Source: Reyranella sp.
GTDB lineage: Bacteria > Pseudomonadota > Alphaproteobacteria > Reyranellales > Reyranellaceae
Reading direction: 5' to 3'
Assembly: GCA_030679805.1 (NCBI GenBank)
Contig: JAUXST010000417.1
Location: 1 to 5,603, forward strand
Length of the DNA: 5,603 nucleotides
The translations under genes were made by a program, and so were the position numbers. Shown piece after piece: positions 1-5,603 of the stretch (position 1 is its first letter; each line of letters starts with the position of its first letter). Under the pieces are notes generated by a model. That model was not told the DNA's origin, ran no database searches, and saw only the letters and a list, made by a program, of their open reading frames with translations.

Positions 1-544
1 CGAGCGGCGCATCAAGGACTATCCGCACCAGCTCTCGGGCGGCATGCGCCAGAGGGTGATGATCGCCATCGCGCTGGCCTGCGGCCCCGACCTGCTAGTC
101 GCCGACGAGCCGACCACGGCGCTCGACGTCACGGTGCAGGCCGAGATCATCGACCTGATCGCGGAACTGTGCGCGGCCAAGGGCACGGCAGTCCTGATGA
201 TCAGCCACGATCTCGGCCTGGTCGCCAACATGTGCAAGCGCGTGGCCGTGATGTATGCCGGCCGCATCGTCGAAAGCCAGGTGGCGGACGCCATCTTCGC
301 CCGGCCAAGCCATCCCTATACCCAGGGCCTGATCGATTCCCTGCCGCGGCTGGGCGAGCGGTCGCGGCGCGGCCGCCAGCGCCTGCGCGAGATATCGGGC
401 GTCGTGCCCTCGATCCAGGCCTATCCGGCGGGCTGCCGCTTCAACCCGCGCTGCCCCGCCGTCACCGACATCTGCCGCACCAACGTCCCCGAGGCGACGT
501 CGCTGCCGGCCGAGGGCCTGGTGAGGTGCCATCACCATGGCTGA
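1..544 (+). CDS. Peptide-type ABC transporter ATP-binding protein, DppD/OppD-like (5' partial)
   Basis: This is the C-terminal 180 residues of a cytoplasmic ATPase subunit that powers import of peptides or related solutes. The reading frame is already open at base 2, so the ATG at 44 is internal and the true start lies off the window together with the Walker A motif. Visible in order, numbering from the window edge: the ABC signature LSGGM (residues 11-15), Walker B ending in D35-E36, the D-loop ALD (40-42), the H-switch His69, and the His-Pro-Tyr element (104-106) of the oligopeptide-transporter C-terminal extension. Four cysteines follow (145, 151, 158, 176) with spacing C-x5-C-x6-C-x17-C. 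Its stop overlaps the start of the next ATPase by 8 bp, which indicates translational coupling and a heteromeric ATPase pair. The family is certain; the substrate (dipeptide, oligopeptide, opine, nickel or other) cannot be told from this subunit. Confidence 0.95.
   Translation, partial: ERRIKDYPHQLSGGMRQRVMIAIALACGPDLLVADEPTTALDVTVQAEIIDLIAELCAAKGTAVLMISHDLGLVANMCKRVAVMYAGRIVESQVADAIFARPSHPYTQGLIDSLPRLGERSRRGRQRLREISGVVPSIQAYPAGCRFNPRCPAVTDICRTNVPEATSLPAEGLVRCHHHG
523..528 (+). promoter_or_regulatory. Ribosome binding site inside the upstream ATPase gene
   Basis: GAGGTG lies 8 nt before the ATG at 537 and supports that start. It is embedded in the last codons of the preceding gene, so ribosomes finishing that gene can restart directly on the overlapping ATG. 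Confidence 0.6.
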
Positions 545-1517
545 CTCGCTGCTGTCCCTCGACGATCTCGCCGTCCATTTCATGGTCGGCAGCGCCTTCG
601 CCGGCGGGGTGAAGACCCTGAAGGCGGTCGATGGCGTCACGCTCGACGTAAAGGCCGGCGAATGTCTGGGACTGGTGGGCGAATCCGGTTGCGGCAAGTC
701 GACCCTGGCGCTCGCCATCATGGGGTTGCTGCTGCCGACGCGCGGCCTCATCCACGTCGACAGCCAGCAGATTTCCGGCAGCACGCCGCCCGATCGCATG
801 AAGATGGCGCAGACGGTGCAGATGGTCTTCCAGGATCCCTACGCCTCGCTCAACCCGCGCCAGACCGTGCGGCGAACGCTGGCCGATCCGCTCCGCCTGC
901 ACGGCGTCAACGACAAGGCCGAGGTCGAGGCCCGTGTCATGGACATGATGGCCAAGGTGGGCCTCCGGCCCGAGCATGCCGACCGCTACCCGCACGAATT
1001 CTCAGGCGGCCAGCGCCAGCGCATCGGCATCGCCCGCGCCCTGATCCTGAAGCCCAAGCTGGTGATCTGCGACGAGCCGGTGTCGGCGCTCGACGTGTCG
1101 ATCCGCGCCCAGATCATCAACCTGCTGCTCGAGCTCAAGGACGAGATGGGCTTGGCCTACATCATGATCAGCCACGACCTCGGCGTGGTCGAGCATGTGA
1201 GCGACCGGGTTGCGGTGATGTATCTCGGCCGCATTGTCGAGCAGGGCGGCTGGCAGGAGATTTTCGAGGACCCGCGCCACCCTTATACGCGCGCGCTCAT
1301 TGCCGCGATCCCCGACCCGTTCCACCGCGCCGCCGCCACGGTCGCCGGGGCAAAGGCCAAAGGCGAGATCGCCAGCGCCCTCAATCCGCCGCCGGGCTGC
1401 CACTTCAACCCGCGCTGCCCGATGAAGGCCGATCTCTGCACCGCCGAGGCGCCGCTCCTGGAGACCGTCGCATCGGGCCATCTGGCGGCTTGCCACTTCC
1501 GCGACCGCATTATTTGA
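537..1517 (+). CDS. Peptide-type ABC transporter ATP-binding protein, DppF/OppF-like
   Basis: Complete 326-aa ATPase, partner of the upstream DppD-like subunit; the two would form the cytoplasmic ATPase dimer of a peptide-type importer. Motifs in order: Walker A GESGCGKS (48-55), Q-loop Gln99 within FQDPYASLNPR, signature FSGGQ (155-159), Walker B ending D179-E180, D-loop SALD (183-186), H-switch His213, and the C-terminal RHPYTRAL element (247-254) typical of the oligopeptide transporter family. Four C-terminal cysteines (288, 294, 301, 319) repeat exactly the C-x5-C-x6-C-x17-C spacing seen in the upstream ATPase. Members of this family are known to bind a [4Fe-4S] cluster through such cysteines; binding here is inferred. 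The start is supported by the Shine-Dalgarno and the 8-bp overlap with the upstream gene. Length is normal for the family. Transported substrate is unknown because the binding protein and permeases are outside the window. Confidence 0.95.
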   Translation: MADSLLSLDDLAVHFMVGSAFAGGVKTLKAVDGVTLDVKAGECLGLVGESGCGKSTLALAIMGLLLPTRGLIHVDSQQISGSTPPDRMKMAQTVQMVFQDPYASLNPRQTVRRTLADPLRLHGVNDKAEVEARVMDMMAKVGLRPEHADRYPHEFSGGQRQRIGIARALILKPKLVICDEPVSALDVSIRAQIINLLLELKDEMGLAYIMISHDLGVVEHVSDRVAVMYLGRIVEQGGWQEIFEDPRHPYTRALIAAIPDPFHRAAATVAGAKAKGEIASALNPPPGCHFNPRCPMKADLCTAEAPLLETVASGHLAACHFRDRII

Positions 1518-1519
1518 TG

Positions 1520-1533
1520 GGGACCGTGGTCCC
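1520..1533 (+). promoter_or_regulatory. Inverted repeat between the ATPase stop and the cyclase start
   Basis: GGGACC-GT-GGTCCC is a perfect 6-bp inverted repeat with a 2-nt centre, ending directly before the ATG at 1534. As RNA the inner C-G pair would probably open to give a 5-bp stem with a 4-nt loop. It occupies the space where the cyclase ribosome binding site must be, and the only purine-rich candidate, GGGGA at 1519-1523, is mostly inside the left arm. It could act as a translational hairpin or, as DNA, a protein-binding palindrome. The symmetry is seen; any function is inferred, and 12 paired bases in GC-rich DNA may be chance. Confidence 0.35.
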
Positions 1534-2748
1534 ATGAAAGACGCCGACATCGTCCGTATCGCCGGTTGGGTGGTCCGCCGCGGCCTTGCCGGCGCGGCGG
1601 AAGAGGACCTGCTGCGCGAATTCTGCGAGAAATGCCGCGCCGCCGGTCTTCCCCTGTCGCGCGGGCACGCCCTCATCGACACACTGCATCCCGTCCATGA
1701 AGGCCGCGTCTTCCGCTGGCGTGACGACGAATCGAACGACGCTGCCATGATCGAATACGGCCGCAGCGACCAGGGCGCCGCGGCCGAAACGTGGCAGCGC
1801 AGCCCATTCTACCATCTGCTGCAGACCGGAGAGGAGGAACTGCGCCGGCGCATCGGCTTCGGCGACGCCGCCGATTTCCCGGCCATCCAGGAGATGAAGG
1901 ATGCAGGCCACACCGACTACCTCGTCTTCGTCCATCGCTTCGCCGACGACAACACCATCGGTGAAATGGACTGCGTCTACTCGTCCTGGATGACGCGCCA
2001 TCCCGAGGGTTTCACCGACGCCGGCATGGTGGCGTTGCGCCGTCTGGTGCCGCCGCTGGCGCTCGCCATCAAGGCCGCCGCGTTGGCGCGCGTGGCCGGT
2101 ACGCTGGTCGAGGTCTATCTCGGGCGCGATGCCGGCAAGCGCGTGCTGAGCGGCCGCATCTCGCGCGGCGTCGCCGACCGCATCGACGCGGTCCTGTGGT
2201 TCTCCGATCTGCGCGGCTACACCAGGATCACCGACACCGCGCCACCGGACGAGGTGATCCCATTGCTGAACGACTATGCCGATGCCGTCATCACCGCGAT
2301 CCAGCAGGCCGGCGGCGAGGTGCTGAAACTGATCGGCGACGGCACGCTGGCGATCTTCCGCGCCGAGGACCCGGCGAAGGCCAGCGCCAAGGCGCTGAAA
2401 GCCGAAGCCGACATGCGCGAGAAGGTGCGCGCCGTGAACGAACGCCGCCAGGCCGAGGAACGGCCGGTGACCTCGGTCTACGTCGGCCTGCATATCGGCG
2501 AGGTTTTCTACGGCAACGTCGGCAGCATCGACCGGCTCGACTTCACCGTCGTGGGGCCCGCGGTCAACGAGACCAGCCGCATCGCCTCGATGTGCCGTTC
2601 AGTTGACCGTCCCGTCCTCGTGTCGTTGGCGCTGGCCGAGGCCCTGCCGGCCGCCGATCGCTCGCGGCTTGTCTCGGTCGGCCGCTTCGCGCTCCGCGGT
2701 GTCGGACGTGCCCAGGAGCTGTTCACCGTCGACCCCGGCCTCCTGTAA
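1534..2748 (+). CDS. Class III (IIIb-type) adenylate/guanylate cyclase with unassigned N-terminal region
   Basis: A 404-aa soluble protein predicted to make cAMP from ATP. The catalytic domain spans about residues 215-400. It contains the first metal-binding Asp225 in FSDLRGYT, the purine-specifying Lys265 and second metal Asp269 in KLIGDG, and the transition-state Asn345 and Arg349 in AVNETSR. The second substrate-specifying position, seven residues before Asn345, is Thr338. The Lys/Thr pair is the hallmark of class IIIb enzymes, whose characterised members are adenylate cyclases, often stimulated by bicarbonate. The usual GDxVN is GPAVN here (Pro342). Residues 1-200 have no transmembrane segment or motif I can name; a Cys-x2-Cys pair sits at 31 and 34. 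This region is probably a sensory or regulatory domain. The gene starts 16 nt after the ATPase stop with no good Shine-Dalgarno, so co-transcription and coupled translation are likely. Catalytic competence is inferred from complete key residues; guanylate specificity is less likely given the Lys. Confidence 0.9.
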   Translation: MKDADIVRIAGWVVRRGLAGAAEEDLLREFCEKCRAAGLPLSRGHALIDTLHPVHEGRVFRWRDDESNDAAMIEYGRSDQGAAAETWQRSPFYHLLQTGEEELRRRIGFGDAADFPAIQEMKDAGHTDYLVFVHRFADDNTIGEMDCVYSSWMTRHPEGFTDAGMVALRRLVPPLALAIKAAALARVAGTLVEVYLGRDAGKRVLSGRISRGVADRIDAVLWFSDLRGYTRITDTAPPDEVIPLLNDYADAVITAIQQAGGEVLKLIGDGTLAIFRAEDPAKASAKALKAEADMREKVRAVNERRQAEERPVTSVYVGLHIGEVFYGNVGSIDRLDFTVVGPAVNETSRIASMCRSVDRPVLVSLALAEALPAADRSRLVSVGRFALRGVGRAQELFTVDPGLL

Positions 2749-2807
2749 TCATTCGGAGATTTGTGCCGCCGCACTGGCTTGGTAGCCTCCGGTCACACAA
2801 CTCTGAC

Positions 2808-2811
2808 GGAG
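2808..2811 (+). promoter_or_regulatory. Ribosome binding site for dps
   Basis: GGAG lies 5 nt before the ATG at 2817. It chooses this ATG over any upstream in-frame extension and matches the expected N-terminus of Dps proteins. I found no convincing promoter boxes in the 68 nt between the cyclase stop and this ATG. Confidence 0.5.
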
Positions 2812-2816
2812 CAGTC

Positions 2817-3308
2817 ATGGCCAAGAACCTGCAGGCACCGACCATTTCCATCGGCATCACGGAGACTGACCGGCTGAAAATCGCGCGTGGTCTCAGCCAC
2901 CTGCTGGCCGACGCCTACACGCTCTGTCTGACCACGCACAATTCCCACTGAAACGCCACCGGCCCGATGTTCACCTCGCTGCACACGATGTTCATGACGC
3001 AGTACACTGAGCTGTGGAACGCGGTGGACCCGATCGCCGAGCGCATCCGCTCGCTGGGCCATGCAGCACCTGGCTCCTACGCCCAGTTCGGCAAGCTGAA
3101 CTCGCTGAAGGACGTGCCTGCCATGCCACCCAAGGCGATGGAGATGGTGCGCATCCTGGTCACCGGGCACGAGGCCGTGGCGCGCACGGCGCGCGGTGTC
3201 TTCCCGCTCGCCGACAAGGCCAACGACGAGCCGACGGCCAACCTGCTGACGCAGCGCCTCACGGTGCACGAGCAGACGGCCTGGATGCTGCACTCCCTGC
3301 TGGAGTAG
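2817..3308 (+). pseudogene. dps: dps, DNA starvation/ferritin-like protein, interrupted by an in-frame TGA at codon 45
   Basis: Dps proteins form 12-subunit cages that oxidise and store iron and shield DNA during stress. The frame from ATG 2817 reads as a Dps N-terminus (residues 1-44, ending THNSH), meets TGA at 2949-2951, then continues in the same frame as the rest of Dps (NATGPMF onwards) to TAG at 3306-3308. The full span is 163 codons, normal for the family. The TGA sits where Dps has the conserved Trp of HWN, corresponding to E. coli Trp52, so one G-to-A change (TGG to TGA) explains it. Counting against E. coli Dps with a constant offset of 7, ferroxidase ligands His44, His56, Asp71 and Glu75 are kept, but the Asp67 position is Met60. 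An ATG at 2967 could restart a 113-aa C-terminal piece, without a visible Shine-Dalgarno. Alternatives are a sequencing error or UGA readthrough by tryptophan tRNA. Dps identity is secure; loss of function is likely but unproven. Confidence 0.88.
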
Positions 3309-3355
3309 CCGCCCGCCGGCCGACGGATTCGCCAGCTGGGCTTCCGCTATTCGGC

Positions 3356-3385
3356 TTGCGTCCCGACCCTCCCAATGCCTACGAT
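3356..3385 (+). promoter_or_regulatory. Weak candidate sigma70-type promoter for the sugar transporter operon
   Basis: TTGCGT (3356-3361) and TACGAT (3380-3385) resemble -35 and -10 boxes with an 18-nt spacer. Each is an imperfect match (three and four of six bases). They lie in the only sizeable intergenic gap (3309-3438), 53 nt upstream of the solute-binding protein start, where a new operon would need a promoter. Apart from this and the ribosome binding site I see nothing definite in that gap, and no clear intrinsic terminator after dps. Confidence 0.25.
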
Positions 3386-3426
3386 GGCAACAACAACGAA
3401 ATCCGCCCAACGAGGCGGCAGTCCTT

Positions 3427-3433
3427 GGGAGGA
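3427..3433 (+). promoter_or_regulatory. Strong Shine-Dalgarno for the solute-binding protein
   Basis: GGGAGGA lies 5 nt before the ATG at 3439. It is the best ribosome binding site in the window, in keeping with the high expression usually needed for periplasmic binding proteins, and it fixes the start ahead of the signal peptide. Confidence 0.75.
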
Positions 3434-3438
3434 CAATC

Positions 3439-4758
3439 ATGGCCAAGACGAAGCGTCGTAGCGTGCTTAAGCTTGCCGGCGGTGCAGCCGCCGCGTCGAT
3501 GGGCGGTATGGCCGCCATCCTAGCATCAGGCCGTATGCCGGCCTTCGCCCAGCAACGAACGGTTCACTGGCTCAAGTGGGTCGACTTCGTGCCGGCCACC
3601 GATACGCTCCTGAAGAAGGAAATGATGCCGGAGGCCGAAAAGGCGCTGGGCATCAAGATCAACCTCGAGACCGTGAACGGCAACGACCTGCAGCCGCGCA
3701 TTACGGCCGGCATCCAGTCGGGCGCCGGCGCCGATCTGATCATGTCATTCAACAGCTATACCCATCTCTACGCCAACAGCGTCGTCGACGTCAGCGCGCT
3801 CGCGGAAGAAGTCGGCAAGAGGGAAGGCGGTCTGTTCCCCTACGCGCGCGCGATCTGCAGCAACGGCAAGATCTTCATGGGCATGCCCTGGGCCGTGATC
3901 GGCGGCATGATTGCCTACCGCAAGTCGTGGTTCGACGAGATGGGCATCACCAAGTTCCCCGACACCTGGGATTCCTACCGTGAAGCGGCCAAGAAAATGA
4001 AGGCCAAGGGCCGGCCGTTCGGCCAGACGTTGGGCCACACCTTCGGCGACGCGCCGGGCTTCAGCTACCCGTACCTGTGGTCGTGGGGCGGCAAGGAGAT
4101 CGACGCCAGCGGCAAGGTGGTGCTCAACAGCAAGGAAACCCTCGAGTCGATCAAGTTCATGACGGGCCTCTGGAAGGACGGCATGGACGAGGGCGGCCTC
4201 GCCTGGGACGACACCAACAACAACCGCGCGTTCCTGTCGCAGACCATCTCCGCGACTCTGAACGGCGCCTCGATCTACATCGAGACCCTGCGCAAGCCCG
4301 ACCAGTACAAGACGGAAAAGGGCCTGCCGATGAACAAGGACATCCTGCATGCGCCCTTACCCAAGGGACCGGCGGGACAGTTCGGCTTCCATCTGCTGCA
4401 ATCGAACATGCTGATGAAGTATTCGAAGAACCAGGATGCCGCCAAGGAATTCCTGAAGTGGATTCACACCGAGGCGAACTACAGGAAGTTCTTCGAATCG
4501 CAGAAAGGCTTTGCCACCCCGTGCACCGCCAAGTGGGAGAGCGACAAGCTGTGGGACGTCGATCCGGTCATGACGCCCTACAAGGTCGCTGCCCGTCTCG
4601 GCCAGGCCATCGGCAATGCCGGACCGCCCGACGCCAAGGCCCAGGAAGTACTCTCGAAGTACATCATCACCGACATGTACGCCAAGGCGGTGCAGGGCAT
4701 GCCCCCCGAGGAGGCGATGAAGTGGGCCGAAGCCGAGCTCAAGAAAGTCTACGTCTGA
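3439..4758 (+). CDS. Family 1 extracellular solute-binding protein (sugar ABC transporter), Tat-type signal
   Basis: A 439-aa periplasmic binding protein that would capture a carbohydrate-type ligand and deliver it to the permease encoded downstream. The N-terminus has a twin-arginine motif (Arg6-Arg7 followed by Ser-Val-Leu-Lys), a hydrophobic alanine/glycine-rich stretch (about 12-30) and a signal peptidase site after Ala-Phe-Ala (35-37), leaving a mature protein beginning Gln-Gln. The mature chain has features of family 1 binding proteins: an N-terminal strand followed by the ITAGIQSGAGADLIM segment, the FPDTWDSYREAAKKM helix typical of these proteins, and aromatic residues (several Trp and Tyr) that commonly stack on sugars. 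Length fits the family. It starts after a strong Shine-Dalgarno and lies 32 nt before a MalF-type permease, the standard CUT1 gene order. The ligand cannot be named from sequence alone; oligosaccharide, polyol or glycerol-3-phosphate-like substrates are all possible. Confidence 0.92.
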   Translation: MAKTKRRSVLKLAGGAAAASMGGMAAILASGRMPAFAQQRTVHWLKWVDFVPATDTLLKKEMMPEAEKALGIKINLETVNGNDLQPRITAGIQSGAGADLIMSFNSYTHLYANSVVDVSALAEEVGKREGGLFPYARAICSNGKIFMGMPWAVIGGMIAYRKSWFDEMGITKFPDTWDSYREAAKKMKAKGRPFGQTLGHTFGDAPGFSYPYLWSWGGKEIDASGKVVLNSKETLESIKFMTGLWKDGMDEGGLAWDDTNNNRAFLSQTISATLNGASIYIETLRKPDQYKTEKGLPMNKDILHAPLPKGPAGQFGFHLLQSNMLMKYSKNQDAAKEFLKWIHTEANYRKFFESQKGFATPCTAKWESDKLWDVDPVMTPYKVAARLGQAIGNAGPPDAKAQEVLSKYIITDMYAKAVQGMPPEEAMKWAEAELKKVYV

Positions 4759-4790
4759 GTCCTGGAAACTGCGTTTAAGGTAAGCCGTCC

Positions 4791-5603
4791 ATGGCGGTGA
4801 CAGCACTTTCGGCGGCGGAGAGCAAACGGCTCTCCCCGCGCTTGCGTAAGCTCGAAGACGAACGCTGGCTCGCGATGGCGCTCCTGGCGCCAACCGCGAT
4901 CCTACTCGGCCTGTTCATTGCCTACCCCTTCTTCGAAGGCGTTCTGCTGTCGCTCAGCAGCGCGCGCGTCGGCGATCCCGGCCATTTCGTCGGACTGAAG
5001 AACTTCCACAAGATCTGGGACGACAGCATCTTCCGCACTACCGTGTGGAACACGTTCTGGTACACGGGCGTGACGACGGTGTTCAAGCTGGCGCTGGGCC
5101 TGTGGCTGGCAATCCTGCTCAACCGGCATTTCAGGGGCAAGGCGATCATCCGCGCCTTCATCCTGCTGCCGTTCATCATTCCCACAGTTCTCTCGACCTT
5201 CGCCTGGAAGTGGATGTTCGATCCGACCTTCAGCGTCATCAACTGGACGCTGTTCCAACTCGGCCTGATCACCACCCGCATCAACTGGCTGGGCGATCCT
5301 GACCTCGCCATGACGTCGATCATCATCATCAATATCTGGCGCGGCGTGCCGTTCTTCGCCATCACGCTGCTGGCCGGCCTGCAGACCATCAGCCCCGAGC
5401 TTCACGAGGCTGCCGCCATCGATGGCGCCCGCCCGTGGGCACGCTTCTGGCACGTCACCTGGCCGCTGCTCATGCCGGTCACCCTGGTGGTGGTGCTGTT
5501 CTCGGTCATCCAGACCTTCGCCGACTTCCAGCTGGTCTACGTCATGACCGGCGGCGGGCCAGCGAACGCCACCCACCTCTTCGCCACCTATGCCTACCAG
5601 CTC
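4791..5603 (+). CDS. CUT1-type sugar ABC transporter permease, MalF/UgpA-like (3' partial)
   Basis: An inner-membrane permease subunit forming half of the translocation channel for the sugar importer. The ATG at 4791 opens a frame that runs without a stop to the window edge, giving 271 codons; about 20-30 residues are probably missing at the C-terminus. Hydrophobic segments lie at about 27-50, 88-110, 119-142, 173-196 and 226-248. The cytoplasmic EAA loop that docks on the ATPase begins EAAAIDGA (206-213) and continues into WPLLMP, as expected for this permease family. Residues 252-260, TGGGPANAT, match the conserved segment following the EAA loop in MalF/UgpA-like proteins. A short AAGG at 4777-4780, 10 nt before the start, may serve as ribosome binding site. 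It follows the binding protein by 32 nt, so the two form one operon; a second permease and an ATPase would be expected beyond the window. Confidence 0.93.
   Translation, partial: MAVTALSAAESKRLSPRLRKLEDERWLAMALLAPTAILLGLFIAYPFFEGVLLSLSSARVGDPGHFVGLKNFHKIWDDSIFRTTVWNTFWYTGVTTVFKLALGLWLAILLNRHFRGKAIIRAFILLPFIIPTVLSTFAWKWMFDPTFSVINWTLFQLGLITTRINWLGDPDLAMTSIIIINIWRGVPFFAITLLAGLQTISPELHEAAAIDGARPWARFWHVTWPLLMPVTLVVVLFSVIQTFADFQLVYVMTGGGPANATHLFATYAYQL

Noticed and set aside
44..46. ATG as start of the first ATPase
   Set aside because: It is the Met inside the LSGGM signature motif, and the frame is open upstream to the window edge.
195..220. Near-identical stretch shared with about 1163-1190
   Set aside because: This is the conserved H-switch region (ISHDL) of two paralogous ATPases, not a mobile or recombination repeat.
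662..1537. 291-aa + strand frame overlapping the DppF-like gene
   Set aside because: Alternative-frame shadow with Arg/Pro/Ala/Gly-rich composition and no motifs; the overlapped ATPase is intact.
1510..2493. 327-aa open frame on the minus strand opposite the cyclase
   Set aside because: It is the antisense shadow of a GC-rich gene. Its translation has no recognisable family, while the + strand carries complete cyclase motifs.
2749..2816. Promoter or oxidative-stress operator upstream of dps
   Set aside because: No convincing -35/-10 pair or OxyR-like symmetry found in these 68 nt.
2949..2951. Selenocysteine or a reassigned genetic code at the dps TGA
   Set aside because: The family residue here is Trp, not Cys, and three other genes in the window terminate at TGA without run-on.
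5318..5330. Short ATC repeat
   Set aside because: It encodes an Ile run in a transmembrane segment of the permease; it is too short to be a meaningful repeat.
4902..5576. 224-aa minus-strand frame at the right end
   Set aside because: It lies opposite the permease, whose frame is open to the window edge and has membrane segments and an EAA loop. The antisense protein is an Asp/Gln/Arg-rich artefact.

Overview
The window is GC-rich and densely coded, with all genes on the + strand. Codon choice strongly favours G or C in third position. Family resemblance (DppD/DppF-type ATPases, a proteobacterial class III cyclase, a Tat-exported sugar-binding protein) suggests an alphaproteobacterium, perhaps a Hyphomicrobiales/Rhizobiales-like soil or plant-associated lineage. 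That assignment is inference; no rRNA or other marker gene is present.

Layout. (1) Positions 1-544 hold the C-terminal half of a DppD/OppD-type peptide ABC transporter ATPase. It overlaps by 8 bp a complete partner ATPase of DppF/OppF type (537-1517). (2) After only 16 nt comes a 404-aa protein (1534-2748) with an N-terminal region I do not recognise and a C-terminal class III nucleotide cyclase domain with the class IIIb Lys/Thr signature. It is probably co-transcribed with the ATPases. (3) A dps gene (2817-3308, ferritin-like DNA-protection protein) is interrupted at codon 45 by an in-frame TGA, exactly where the family has the conserved Trp of its His-Trp-Asn motif. The frame is open on both sides, so this looks like a single-base nonsense change. 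(4) After a 130-nt gap with a weak promoter candidate, a second transport operon starts. It has a Tat-type family 1 (sugar) solute-binding protein (3439-4758) and the first permease of a CUT1-type transporter (4791 to the window edge, incomplete).

How the genes fit together. The left part is the energising end of a peptide-type importer, followed by a likely adenylate cyclase that could couple a signal to cAMP. The right part is the start of an independent carbohydrate importer. The broken dps lies between the two operons. I see no mobile element, CRISPR array, RNA gene or clearly new defence-like system. The points most worth a second look are the interrupted dps with its altered ferroxidase position, the small hairpin and mini-ORF joining dppF to the cyclase, and the cyclase with its unassigned N-terminal region.
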